Shown one piece after another: positions 56,077-64,000 of a DNA stretch of 64,000 bases. Location of the stretch: assembly GCF_016908015.1 (NCBI RefSeq), contig NZ_JAFBDB010000002.1, forward strand, positions 682,001-746,000. The letters are read 5' to 3'. The notes beneath the pieces are model-generated. The model was not told the DNA's origin. It saw only the letters and a list, made by a program, of their open reading frames with translations, and ran no database searches. Each line of letters begins with the position of its first letter. The stretch's first letter is position 1. The DNA comes from Clostridium pascui (lineage in GTDB: Bacteria > Bacillota > Clostridia > Clostridiales > Clostridiaceae). Made by a program: the position numbers and the translations under genes.

Positions 56077-57522
56077 ATGCAGCAGTCAAAAGAAGAAAGA
56101 TACGGTCAGAAACCACCTAAAGGTTTTTTAGATTCGTTTTTTAAACTAAGTGAAAATGGAACTAATGTAAAAACTGAAATTATAGCAGGTATCACTACTT
56201 TCATAACAATGGCCTATATAATATTTGTAAATCCAGGAATACTTATGCAGGCAGGGATGAATACACAGGGGCTTTTAGGGGAAGCAGCAGTAAAGGCGGG
56301 ACTTAGTGCTCTAAACGACCCAATGGTTGCTTCAGTTTTTGCAGCTACATGTATTTCCGCAGCAGTTGGTACGTTTGTAATGGGTTTATATGGAAATGTA
56401 CCGTTTGCCCAAGCTCCAGGAATGGGACTTAATGCTTTCTTTGCATTTAGCGTTTGTCTTGGAATGGGATATAGTTGGCAGCAAGCATTAGCAGCAGTGT
56501 TTATTTCAGGTATTTTCTTTATATTGCTTACTTTAACTAACGTGCGTGAAGCAATAGTAAATGCAATACCTACTAATTTAAAATTTGCGATTTCTGGTGG
56601 TATTGGATTATTTATTGCTCTAATAGGATTTAAAAGCGGTGGAATAGTAGTATCAAATCCAGCAACACTAGTAGGCTTTGGAGACTTCATGTCGCCAAAT
56701 ACAATGCTTACGTTAATTGGTCTTGCAATAACAGCAATACTTATGTCTAGAAATGTAAAAGGTTCAATACTTATAGGTATTTTATTAACTACTGTTATAG
56801 GTATTCCATTAGGAGTTACTAAAACTGTTCCGTTAGCTAATCTTGTTAGTGCACCACCTTCTTTAAGTCATACTTTTTTAAAGTTAGATTTGCCAGGATT
56901 ATTAAATATAGGACAACATGGATTACTTAAAGCTATATTAAATGTAATTATGGTTGTTATATCATTTAGTCTTGTAGATATGTTTGATACAATTGGAACA
57001 TTAGTTGGAACAGCTCAAAAGGCAAATATGCTAGATGAGAACGGAAAGATGAAAAATATGGATAAGGCATTACTTGCTGATGCAGTAGCTACTACAACAG
57101 GAGCATTACTTGGAACAAGCACAGTTACAACTTTCGTAGAATCTACTGCAGGTATTTCAGAAGGTGGAAGAACTGGACTTACTTCCGTAGTAACAGGTAT
57201 CATGTTTTTAGTTGCAATGTTCTTTACAGGACTTGTTGGAATAGTTCCAGCAGAAGCAACAGCTCCGGCTTTAATAGTAGTAGGAGTACTAATGATGGGC
57301 GCTGTAACTAATATAAACTTCAATGATTTTACAGAAGCTTTACCAGCATTCTTTACAATATCAATAATGCCATTTAGTTACAGTATAGCAAATGGAATAG
57401 CAGCAGGAATTATATTTTATCCAATAGTTAAAATAGTAACCGGAAGAAGAAAAGAAGTTCATCCAATAGTTTACGTTTTAGCAGCGCTATTTATAATAAG
57501 ATTTACAATACTTCCTAAATAA
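56077..57522 (+). CDS. NCS2 family purine permease (AzgA/PbuG-like)
   Basis: The 481-residue NCS2 permease belongs to the AzgA-like hypoxanthine/guanine/adenine branch. About 12-14 membrane helices are expected. Signatures are ITTFITMAYIIFVNPGIL near the N-terminus, FAQAPGMGLNAFFAF, SLVDMFDTIGTLVG and TTFVESTAGISEGGRTGLTS. The starting ATG follows AAGGAGG. Likely PurR-type sites frame its promoter, consistent with purine repression. The terminator hairpin and repeat copy 2 follow. Confidence 0.92.
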   Translation: MQQSKEERYGQKPPKGFLDSFFKLSENGTNVKTEIIAGITTFITMAYIIFVNPGILMQAGMNTQGLLGEAAVKAGLSALNDPMVASVFAATCISAAVGTFVMGLYGNVPFAQAPGMGLNAFFAFSVCLGMGYSWQQALAAVFISGIFFILLTLTNVREAIVNAIPTNLKFAISGGIGLFIALIGFKSGGIVVSNPATLVGFGDFMSPNTMLTLIGLAITAILMSRNVKGSILIGILLTTVIGIPLGVTKTVPLANLVSAPPSLSHTFLKLDLPGLLNIGQHGLLKAILNVIMVVISFSLVDMFDTIGTLVGTAQKANMLDENGKMKNMDKALLADAVATTTGALLGTSTVTTFVESTAGISEGGRTGLTSVVTGIMFLVAMFFTGLVGIVPAEATAPALIVVGVLMMGAVTNINFNDFTEALPAFFTISIMPFSYSIANGIAAGIIFYPIVKIVTGRRKEVHPIVYVLAALFIIRFTILPK

Positions 57523-57527
57523 TTTTA

Positions 57528-57556
57528 CGATATTTTTAGTGTTAAAAATATCGTAT
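57528..57556 (+). terminator. Hairpin after NCS2 gene
   Basis: CGATATTTTTA and TAAAAATATCG enclose GTGT five bases after the stop codon. The T-run lies inside the stem, so termination efficiency is uncertain. Confidence 0.5.
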
Positions 57557-57739
57557 GGAATTTGCATTTAAGAAAGCGTTCACTGCGTAAAGAAGCTCTA
57601 ATATTTCTGAATTTAAATCACCTAAACTTTTTAAACTCGCTATCGCTCAGACAGTAAAAAGTTCTTAACGGTGATTTGAATTCAGAAACAAAGAGCTTCT
57701 AATTACTTATTCAATGCTTTCTACAATGCAAATTCCATA
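57554..57739 (-). repeat. Large covarying palindromic repeat element, copy 2 (inverted)
   Basis: The reverse complement of this segment aligns along its length with the repeat at 1337-1556. Shared blocks are GTAGAAAGCATTGAA, AGTAATTAG, CACCGTTAAGAA and ACTGTCTGA. Stem sequences have changed on both sides to keep pairing: AGAAGCTCT/AGAGCTTCT instead of AGGAGCTCT/AGAGCTCCT, and GAACTTTTTA/TAAAAAGTTT in place of GAATTTTATA/TATAAAATTC. It lies in the 419-base gap between the NCS2 gene and the AraC gene. Confidence 0.85.
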
Positions 57740-57796
57740 CTGTTTTCAATAGTAAAAATGTATTTATTTAAACTATTTAAAAAATAAATAATTAAG

Positions 57797-57845
57797 AAGC
57801 AATGTAACTCTTTATCAAAATAAAGGGGTTATATTGCTTTAAATT
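57797..57845. terminator. Hairpin pair between repeat copy 2 and AraC gene
   Basis: AAGCAATGTAACTCTTTAT pairs with ATAAAGGGGTTATATTGCTT around CAAA, followed by TAAATTT. It could end transcripts arriving from the left. Confidence 0.5.
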
Positions 57846-57852
57846 TCTAACT

Positions 57853-57885
57853 AAGCATTACTAACTATAGTAATGCTTTTTATAT
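57853..57885. terminator. Terminator between NCS2 region and AraC gene
   Basis: AAGCATTACTA (57853-57863) and TAGTAATGCTT (57868-57878) enclose ACTA, followed by TTTATATT on the + strand. It lies 57 bases beyond the stop of the minus-strand AraC gene and could serve both directions. Confidence 0.6.
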
Positions 57886-57941
57886 TATTAGCTTCTCTTT
57901 TAATTATTTTAATTGCATCTGTTGAGCATTCTGACTAAAAA

Positions 57942-58865
57942 TTAATCGGCATTTTCAGAGGGGGCAATACAATAATTCCTAAATTCCTTTGGAGTATAAT
58001 TTGTATGTTTTCGAAACTTTTCTATATAATAGCTTACACTTCCAAATCCAACTTCCTCCGCAATTTCTGTAATGGATAGACTGCTATTTTTTAATAGCAG
58101 CATACTTTGATTTATACGGTAAGAAATTAAATATTCAAATGGAGTTGATTTTATCATTCGTTTGAAAAACCTACAACATTCAGACCGACTGATATTTGCA
58201 GCTTTTGCCACATCGTCTAGTGCAATCTTTTGTTTATAATTTTGATGAATATAAGATAACATTTCTTTAATTCGGTTATTTTCAGCAAAAGCATTGGTGT
58301 TTACCTCCTTAATATAATCAGGTGTGTTGGTAATAATTAAATGCCATATACTTGATAATTTGGAATGCATGTCTAATTCAAATCCAAATTCATTATTTAT
58401 ATAAACTCTAAATAGATTATCTAAAGTATATAAAACTTTTTTTTGCCAAGGAATTGAAGTATTTAGTGCAATGGCTGAATTTGAACTTGATTTTAAAAAA
58501 GGTTCTACATACTTTTCATGAATAATATTTTTTGAAGAACCAGAAAGAAAATTCGGAGATATATCGAAGCAAATATATTCACTGTCTTTATTTTCTGAAT
58601 TATATGGTTTTGCTGAATGAAGATAACCAGAATTGATAAAGATACCATTTTCTTCTTCAATATTATATATAGATTGATTCACAGTAAAACTCACGAAGCC
58701 CTTTGTTACAAGGCAAAACTGTATTTCATCATGCCAGTGCAAAGGGACATATCCAAGTACATTTCTACTCAACTGAGTTTTATAAACTCCTATTGGAAAT
58801 AATGTGCTTCCATGTCGTGTTATCTCTTTAAAGTCTCTGGCAATTGGAATATCGGGTACTTGCAA
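57942..58865 (-). CDS. AraC family transcriptional regulator
   Basis: The 307-residue regulator has an N-terminal cupin-like sensor domain (residues about 30-110, PLHWHDEIQFCLVTKGFVSF) and a C-terminal AraC double HTH (about 195-295) with IALDDVAKAANISRSECCRF and SITEIAEEVGFGSVSYYIEKF. It is divergent from the ridA-dpaL cluster and is its likely regulator. Two 26-base direct repeats in the gap (58885 and 58926) are candidate sites. Start ATG 58865 has GGGAGGTAAT in front. Confidence 0.93.
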   Translation of the reverse strand: MQVPDIPIARDFKEITRHGSTLFPIGVYKTQLSRNVLGYVPLHWHDEIQFCLVTKGFVSFTVNQSIYNIEEENGIFINSGYLHSAKPYNSENKDSEYICFDISPNFLSGSSKNIIHEKYVEPFLKSSSNSAIALNTSIPWQKKVLYTLDNLFRVYINNEFGFELDMHSKLSSIWHLIITNTPDYIKEVNTNAFAENNRIKEMLSYIHQNYKQKIALDDVAKAANISRSECCRFFKRMIKSTPFEYLISYRINQSMLLLKNSSLSITEIAEEVGFGSVSYYIEKFRKHTNYTPKEFRNYCIAPSENAD

Positions 58866-58884
58866 ATGAATTACCTCCCTTAAA

Positions 58885-58951
58885 TCAATATTGCGATATT
58901 AATGAATAATAAAATTATATAAAACTCAATATTACGATATTAATGGGTAAT
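58885..58951. promoter_or_regulatory. Pair of 26-bp direct repeats, candidate AraC operators
   Basis: The units at 58885-58910 and 58926-58951 share 23 of 26 bases, begin TCAATATT, continue CGATATTAATG and end TAAT. Their spacing is 41 bases, about four helical turns, so both sites face the same side of the DNA. Each unit has an internal AATAT/ATATT palindrome. They lie 20 and 60 bases from the AraC start codon, divergent from ridA. Confidence 0.6.
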
Positions 58952-59096
58952 AGCTTTATAGAAGGTGTAAACGATATACAATATAATAGTACTATAAAAA
59001 TGTGTTAACGACATAATAGTAACATATTTATATAATTTATTAAATACTGGTTTGAAAGAAAATTCACAAAACAAATTTATAAGGAGGTACTTAAAA

Positions 59097-59477
59097 TTGT
59101 CTAAAAAAGTAATTTCAACTAAAAACGCACCAGCAGCCATAGGTCCATATTCACAGGGGGTTAAATTTTCAAACTTTGCTTTCTTGTCAGGACAACTACC
59201 AGTTAATTCAGTTACTGGAGAAATGCCAAGCGATATAGAGGGACAAACAAAACAATCTCTTGAAAATGTTAAGGCAATATTAAAAGAAGAGGGACTTGCT
59301 TTAAATAATGTAATAAAAACTACAGTGTTCTTAAAGGATTTGGAAAATTTTTCAAAAGTTAATGAAATATATAGTCAATATTTTGAAGGCTTTTATCCTG
59401 CAAGAAGCTGCGTAGAAGTAGCAAGACTCCCAAAAGATGCTCAAATAGAAATTGAGGTTATAGCAATCAAAGAATAA
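59097..59477 (+). CDS. ridA: RidA family enamine/imine deaminase
   Basis: RidA (YjgF/YER057c), 126 residues, hydrolyses reactive enamine/imine intermediates such as 2-aminoacrylate. The family N-terminus KNAPAAIGPYSQGVKF, the FLSGQLPV segment and the C-terminal YPARSCVEVARLPKDAQIEIE (with the catalytic Arg) are present. I choose TTG 59097, nine bases after AAGGAGG (59081-59087); the in-frame ATG at 59052 lacks a ribosome binding site. It stands directly upstream of dpaL, whose reaction releases aminoacrylate. Confidence 0.95.
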   Translation: MSKKVISTKNAPAAIGPYSQGVKFSNFAFLSGQLPVNSVTGEMPSDIEGQTKQSLENVKAILKEEGLALNNVIKTTVFLKDLENFSKVNEIYSQYFEGFYPARSCVEVARLPKDAQIEIEVIAIKE

Positions 59478-59504
59478 TTTGAAATTATTATGGAGGATGA
59501 ACAT

Positions 59505-60725
59505 ATGTTAGAAAAAAGTTTAATAAAATATGTATTTAATGACAAGGTGAGAAATACTGAATATAAAAAAGCAAATATAGATTTTATTTCAGATGAAGAG
59601 ATTAAAAAAGCAAAAAGTTTTCATGAAAGTTTTTCAGAGTATTCTGTAACACCATTACACAAATTAGATAACCTAGCTAAAATATTAGGGGTTAAGAACA
59701 TATTTCTGAAAGATGAATCCTATAGATTTGGACTTAATGCATTTAAAGTGCTAGGAGGGTCTTATGCCATAGGAAAATATTTAAGTGAAAAATTAAGAAT
59801 AGATATTTCTGAAGTTTCTTTCGATTATTTAAGATCAAAAGAAGTTAAAGAGAAGTTAGGGGATATAACCTTTGTAACAGCTACAGATGGAAATCATGGA
59901 AGAGGGGTTGCTTGGGCAGCTAATCAATTAGGACAAAAATCAGTAGTTTACATGCCAAAAGGTTCATCTAAAATTAGACTTGAAAACATTAAGAAAGAAG
60001 GGGCAGAAGCTAGCATTACAGAAAAAAACTATGACGAGACAGTTAGATTTTCTAATGAAATGGCTGAGAAACATGGATGGGTAGTGGTACAAGATACTGC
60101 TTGGGAAGGCTATGAAGATATTCCTACATGGATTATGCAAGGATATGGAACCTTAGTTCATGAAGCTATGGAGCAACTTGCAGAATATGGAATAGGCAAA
60201 CCAACACATGTATTTGTACAAGCTGGTGTAGGGTCCTTTGCAGGAACAGTTCAGGGATATTTAGCTTCAAAATTTGGAGTGGAAAGGCCTGTTACAGTAG
60301 TTGTAGAGCCAGATTTAGCACCTTGTATATATGAGTCTGCAAAGCTTGGTGAGAGATATATAGTTACAGGAGACATGCACACAATAATGGCAGGACTTGC
60401 CTGTGGAGAACCAAATACAATAAGCTGGGAAGTTTTAAAAGATTACTCTGATGCATACTTCTCTTGTCCAGACTATGTATCAGCCAGGGGAATGAGACTA
60501 CTTGCAAGTCCACTTAAGGGAGATCCACAAATAATATCTGGGGAATCAGGAGCAATTGGAGCTGGAGTAATAAGCCTAATTATGGAAAAAGGTTGTTACA
60601 AAGAATTAAGAGAGAAACTAGGACTTAATGAGAATTCCAAAATACTCATAATAAGTACGGAGGGAGATACAGACCCAAAGAAATATAGAGATATAGTATG
60701 GGATGGCGACTATTCGTCAATATAA
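59505..60725 (+). CDS. dpaL: Diaminopropionate ammonia-lyase
   Basis: The 406-residue PLP enzyme (YgeX/DpaL type) converts 2,3-diaminopropionate to pyruvate and two ammonia by alpha,beta-elimination. The PLP lysine is in RFGLNAFKVLGGSYA, the fold-type II loop ATDGNHGRGVAWAA binds substrate, and QDTAWEGYEDIPTWIMQGYG is diagnostic for this family. ATG 59505 follows GGAGG by seven bases. Arginines are encoded only by AGA/AGG, as in the core genome. It is coupled to ridA and followed by a symporter and hydrolases. Confidence 0.93.
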   Translation: MLEKSLIKYVFNDKVRNTEYKKANIDFISDEEIKKAKSFHESFSEYSVTPLHKLDNLAKILGVKNIFLKDESYRFGLNAFKVLGGSYAIGKYLSEKLRIDISEVSFDYLRSKEVKEKLGDITFVTATDGNHGRGVAWAANQLGQKSVVYMPKGSSKIRLENIKKEGAEASITEKNYDETVRFSNEMAEKHGWVVVQDTAWEGYEDIPTWIMQGYGTLVHEAMEQLAEYGIGKPTHVFVQAGVGSFAGTVQGYLASKFGVERPVTVVVEPDLAPCIYESAKLGERYIVTGDMHTIMAGLACGEPNTISWEVLKDYSDAYFSCPDYVSARGMRLLASPLKGDPQIISGESGAIGAGVISLIMEKGCYKELREKLGLNENSKILIISTEGDTDPKKYRDIVWDGDYSSI

Positions 60726-60828
60726 GCTAGTACAAATTTAGATGAAATAAGAATGATATACATTTATATATTGGAATTTTGATTTTCCTTTTACCTAGCA
60801 TGCACTAAAACTAATAGGAGGTTGAAAT

Positions 60829-62241
60829 ATGGGAATTATTAAATCATTGAACGGTATATTTTGGGGATGGTTAGTTGCTGGAATATTGTTAAGTACAGGT
60901 GTTTTTTATACAATTCTACTTAAATTCCCTCAAGTAAGGCATTTTAAGCAGCTTTTTACAAACATTATTGATGGAATGAAAAAGAAAGATGGAGTATCTG
61001 GTTTTGGTGCTCTATGTGCAGCAGTAGGTGGACAAGTTGGAACCGGTAGTTTAGTTGGAGTTGCAACAGCTCTTGCATCGGGAGGACCTGGAGCGATATT
61101 TTGGATGTGGGTAACTGCCATTTTAGGGATGCCAATTAACTTTGGTGAAGCAGTTTTAGGACAAATATTCCGTGTGAAGAATAAGGACGGGACCTTTCGT
61201 GGTGGTCCGGCCTATTATATGGAAAAGGGGTTTAAAAGTAAGTTATTAGCAACTTTATTTTCTATTTCGCTTATTTTAGGAATTGGATTTAATTATGTAA
61301 TGATACAAAGTAATTCAATTTCCAATGCAGTAACAGGAGTTATAGATATTAATCCTGCTTTTGCGGGAATAGCCCTTGTAATTCTTGTTTCTATGGTAAT
61401 ATTTGGTGGAGTTAAACGACTTGCTGGTTTCTCGAGTTACGTTGTTCCATTTATGGCTTTGGTGTATATTTTAATTGCCGTTTTTATTGTTATTACCAAT
61501 TTTAATATGTTACTATCAGTTTTTGCTTTGATATTTAAATCAGCTTTCAACTTCAATGCAGCAGCAGGAGGAGTTGCTGGATATACCATAAAAGAGGCTT
61601 TCAGATTTGGAGTAGCAAGGGGCTTATTTTCAAATGATGCTGGAAATGGTACAACACCAAGCATGCATGCATCAGCTAACGTAAAACATCCAGTAAATCA
61701 AGGATTTGCTGCTATGTTAGGAGTGTTTCTTACAACAATGATTGTTTGCAGCTGTACCGCATTTGTTATTTTATTTACTGGAGCATTGGATACTGGCGCT
61801 ACTGGAATTGCTTTAACCCAAGCTGCATTTGGAAGAGGAATTCCGTTTGGGAATATGGTTGTATTTGCCGCTATGTTTTTGTTTGGATTTACTACCTTAT
61901 TAGCAGATATCTATTATGGTGAGGTAAATTTAAGATGGTTATTTCCTAAGATTGGTGATAAGTTGATAACACCTTACAGAATACTCAGTTGTGGCGTTAT
62001 TCTTGTAGGAGCCATTGCACCTGTTACATCTCTTTGGGAGTTGGCTGACTTCTTCGGAGCACTCATGGTATTCTTTAATGTAATTGCATTGATTGGATTA
62101 TCAAAGCATGTAAAGAGGGTTTATATGGATTACAAAGATCAAAAGAAGAATGGAATTGAAGAACCAGTTTGGGATTATGAGGATTTCATAAAAGAAAGCG
62201 AAGAAACGACTAGAAGTCATGAAAAAAATATCAAAGGCTAG
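60829..62241 (+). CDS. Second AGCS family amino-acid symporter
   Basis: The 470-residue AGCS-type symporter has QVGTGSLVGVATALASGGPG and GLFSNDAGNGTTPSMHASAN, with about 10 membrane helices; several core residues differ from the gene at 54426. Its place after dpaL suggests uptake of diaminopropionate, a derivative, or alanine. ATG 60829 follows AGGAGGTTG. Some CGT/CGA arginine codons appear, in contrast to upstream genes. The substrate is inferred from context. Confidence 0.88.
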   Translation: MGIIKSLNGIFWGWLVAGILLSTGVFYTILLKFPQVRHFKQLFTNIIDGMKKKDGVSGFGALCAAVGGQVGTGSLVGVATALASGGPGAIFWMWVTAILGMPINFGEAVLGQIFRVKNKDGTFRGGPAYYMEKGFKSKLLATLFSISLILGIGFNYVMIQSNSISNAVTGVIDINPAFAGIALVILVSMVIFGGVKRLAGFSSYVVPFMALVYILIAVFIVITNFNMLLSVFALIFKSAFNFNAAAGGVAGYTIKEAFRFGVARGLFSNDAGNGTTPSMHASANVKHPVNQGFAAMLGVFLTTMIVCSCTAFVILFTGALDTGATGIALTQAAFGRGIPFGNMVVFAAMFLFGFTTLLADIYYGEVNLRWLFPKIGDKLITPYRILSCGVILVGAIAPVTSLWELADFFGALMVFFNVIALIGLSKHVKRVYMDYKDQKKNGIEEPVWDYEDFIKESEETTRSHEKNIKG

Positions 62242-62333
62242 ATACCATAAAATCAGACAATTTAATCTATGGTCTAACAAATTTATTAACCTAGTTATTT
62301 ACAATATATTTTACATTTTAGGGGGAAATAAAC

Positions 62334-63581
62334 ATGAATACTAAATTAAATTTATCAATTAATTCTGAGCGCTTACTTAACCGGATTCAACAACTTGGTA
62401 AAACTGGTAGGGGCAATGACAATAAACTATCGAGAGTAGCTGCTTCAGATGCAGATAAAGCTGGACGTGACCAATTAGTTACTTGGATTAAGGAGGCCGG
62501 ATTAGAAGTAGAAATCGACAAAATCGGTAATATCTTTGGTATTTGGTATAGTACCCAAAATAGAAATGAAGCACCAATTTTGCTAGGTTCCCACATCGAC
62601 ACAGTTATTAATGCCGGTATTTACGACGGATGCTATGGAGTTATTGCTGGTCTTGAAGTAATAAAGACTTTACAGGAGGCAGGCTTTGTTCCAACTCGTC
62701 CGATTGCAGTAGCAGCATTCACTAATGAAGAAGGTGTTAGATATGCACCTGATATGATGGGCTCCCTTGTATTTGCGGGTGGGCTATCAGTTGATGAGGC
62801 TCTTGCAACAGTAGGTATCGATGGCACAATATTGGGCGAAGAGCTTAAACGTATTGGATATGCTGGAACGAAGGAACCTGGCTTTTTAAAACCACAATCT
62901 TACATTGAGCTTCATGTAGAACAAGGTCCAATTCTTGATAAAGTTGGCACCCCAATTGGTGCTGTTGAGGATCTTCAAGGTATTTCCTGGCAGCGCGTTA
63001 CCATTGAAGGTGTTGCAAATCATGCTGGTACTACACCAACTGATATGCGACGTGATGCAGGACTTGCGGCGGCAAGGGTGATAACATATTTACGCGATCG
63101 TGCTAACGCTTCCAATGGGAAAACTGTTGCGACAGTTGGAACTATTGAATTTAAGCCCAATGCTGTTAATGTCATTCCATCTTTAGCAACATTTACAGTT
63201 GATTTGCGTAATCCAAATGAGAAAAAATTGCAAGAGGAAGAGCAAGCACTTGCGAACTACCTCAAAGAATTAGCGGCATTAGAAAAAGTATCAATTAATT
63301 CTGAACAATTAGTACGCTTTCAGCCAGTTACTTTCGATGAGAATATTGTTAGGTTAGTAGAGGAGGTTGCTAGTGAACATGGACTCCAATCAAGACGAAT
63401 GACGTCTGGTGCAGGACAAGATGCTCAAATGATTGCTCGTGTTTGCCCTTCAGCTATGATTTTCGTTCCAAGCGTTGATGGAATAAGTCATAACCCTAAA
63501 GAGTTCACAGCAGAACCTGATTTAGTGGCTGGAGCCAACGTGTTACTGGATTTAGTTGCTAAACTCACAGAGGCTGAGTAA
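62334..63581 (+). CDS. M20 family N-carbamoyl amino-acid/allantoate amidohydrolase
   Basis: The 415-residue Zn hydrolase belongs to the HyuC/AllC/beta-ureidopropionase branch of M20. Metal ligands lie in LLGSHIDTVINAGIYDG, FTNEEGVRYAPDMMGS and SYIELHVEQGPIL; GAGQDAQMIARVCP and GISHNPKEF complete the site. Members hydrolyse N-carbamoyl-amino acids, allantoate or ureidopropionate. Of 21 arginine codons 14 are CGN, whereas dpaL uses none, and the gene is less AT-rich, so recent acquisition is likely. The family label is firm; the substrate is not. Confidence 0.9.
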   Translation: MNTKLNLSINSERLLNRIQQLGKTGRGNDNKLSRVAASDADKAGRDQLVTWIKEAGLEVEIDKIGNIFGIWYSTQNRNEAPILLGSHIDTVINAGIYDGCYGVIAGLEVIKTLQEAGFVPTRPIAVAAFTNEEGVRYAPDMMGSLVFAGGLSVDEALATVGIDGTILGEELKRIGYAGTKEPGFLKPQSYIELHVEQGPILDKVGTPIGAVEDLQGISWQRVTIEGVANHAGTTPTDMRRDAGLAAARVITYLRDRANASNGKTVATVGTIEFKPNAVNVIPSLATFTVDLRNPNEKKLQEEEQALANYLKELAALEKVSINSEQLVRFQPVTFDENIVRLVEEVASEHGLQSRRMTSGAGQDAQMIARVCPSAMIFVPSVDGISHNPKEFTAEPDLVAGANVLLDLVAKLTEAE

Positions 63582-63594
63582 ATTTCTGTTAGTA

Positions 63595-63628
63595 AGCTTT
63601 AGGTGGAGCTAAAACTCCATCTAAAGCT
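63595..63628. other. Intergenic hairpin between M20 genes
   Basis: AGCTTTAGGTGGAG and CTCCATCTAAAGCT enclose CTAAAA, one G-T pair included. There is no T-run, so it may stabilise or process the transcript between the two hydrolase genes. Confidence 0.5.
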
Positions 63629-63661
63629 AAAAGTTTGTCTATATATAATGGAGGAAAATAT

Positions 63662-64000
63662 ATGAGAAATATTGATTTTAAAAACCAACTTAATGAGTGG
63701 AGGCACTATTTGCATATGCATCCTGAAAGTGCTTTTGAAGAAAGGAACACTTCTGAGTATTTAGCCAAAGCATTGACAGATATGGGACTGGAGGTTCATA
63801 AAAATATTGGAGAGACTGGTATTGTAGCAAATCTTACAATCGGGGATGGAAAAGGCATTATTGGTCTTAGAGCTGATATGGATGCTATTAACCTTACTGA
63901 AAAAGGACAACATCTATATAGTTCTCAAAATCCAGGGAAAATGCATGCATGCGGACATGACGGACATATGACTACACTGTTAGGAGCTGCTAAATTACTT
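63662..64000 (+). CDS. M20D amidohydrolase, 3'-truncated by window edge
   Basis: The first 113 codons of an M20 subfamily D amidohydrolase are present. The N-terminus has WRHYLHMHPESAFEE, then IIGLRADMDAINLTEKG and MHACGHDGHMTTLLGAAKLL with metal ligands (Cys, His, Asp, His). Relatives remove N-acyl groups from amino acids (hippurate, IAA-amino acid, N-acetyldiaminopimelate type). ATG 63662 follows TGGAGGA. The gene runs out of the window. Confidence 0.9.
   Translation, partial: MRNIDFKNQLNEWRHYLHMHPESAFEERNTSEYLAKALTDMGLEVHKNIGETGIVANLTIGDGKGIIGLRADMDAINLTEKGQHLYSSQNPGKMHACGHDGHMTTLLGAAKLL

Noticed and set aside
1-64000. Mobile elements, CRISPR arrays, prophage, tRNA or rRNA genes
   Set aside because: No transposase, integrase, regularly spaced repeat, phage structural gene or tRNA cloverleaf was recognised. 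The two palindromic repeat families are short and have no coding capacity.

Overview
The window is a contiguous piece of a low-GC, spore-forming, anaerobic Firmicutes chromosome, best placed in Clostridium sensu stricto. The reasons are the very AT-rich sequence, almost exclusive AGA/AGG arginine codons, AGGAGG-type ribosome binding sites, sporulation genes (yqfC, yqfD, a CotS-like protein), two [FeFe]-hydrogenase-type proteins, a pyruvate phosphate dikinase and no respiratory genes. I cannot name the species. No IS element, prophage, CRISPR array, tRNA or rRNA was seen.

Positions 1-31,400 carry the classical clostridial housekeeping block, nearly all on the + strand: lepA (5' end cut off), hemW, the CIRCE-controlled hrcA-grpE-dnaK-dnaJ heat-shock cluster, prmA-rsmE-mtaB, a HIT protein, rpsU-yqeY, the sporulation/envelope run yqfC-yqfD-pgpH-ybeY-dgk/PAP2, cdd-era-recO, a DUF4342 protein, a CcpN-type repressor next to ppdK, a convergent CotS-like kinase-fold gene, dgt, the dnaG-rpoD macromolecular-synthesis pair, trmK-nif3 and a zinc-ribbon coiled-coil protein. 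Several true starts are non-AUG: TTG for rsmE and dnaG, CTG for recO, ATT for the CcpN homologue.

Positions 31,400-38,800 hold RNase P RNA, a 48-codon gene, a decayed second copy of the RNase P RNA 3' end with its terminator, mscL, an ArAE/FUSC membrane protein, an orphan L-serine dehydratase alpha subunit, a large CWB2 surface protein and a CNNM/CBS/CorC membrane protein.

Positions 38,800-53,000 hold a sensory-type [FeFe]-hydrogenase/PAS protein overlapping a SpoIIE-type phosphatase gene, then the complete trpEGDCFBA operon behind a Trp T-box leader with two successive antiterminator/terminator modules, and convergently a trimeric NAD-linked [FeFe] hydrogenase operon (hydCBA).

Positions 53,000-64,000 are an accessory transport and amino-acid catabolism region: an ECF S component, a tandem glycine riboswitch driving an AGCS symporter, an NCS2 purine permease flanked by PurBox-like sites, then an AraC regulator divergent from ridA-dpaL-AGCS-M20 carbamoylase-M20 amidohydrolase (cut by the window end). 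This last cluster looks like a catabolic route for a modified 2,3-diaminopropionate: transport, removal of an N-carbamoyl or N-acyl group, ammonia elimination by DpaL and enamine clean-up by RidA. The M20 carbamoylase gene has foreign codon use.

Two copies of a large, covarying, palindromic repeat (1337-1556 and, inverted, 57554-57739) lie near opposite ends of the window.
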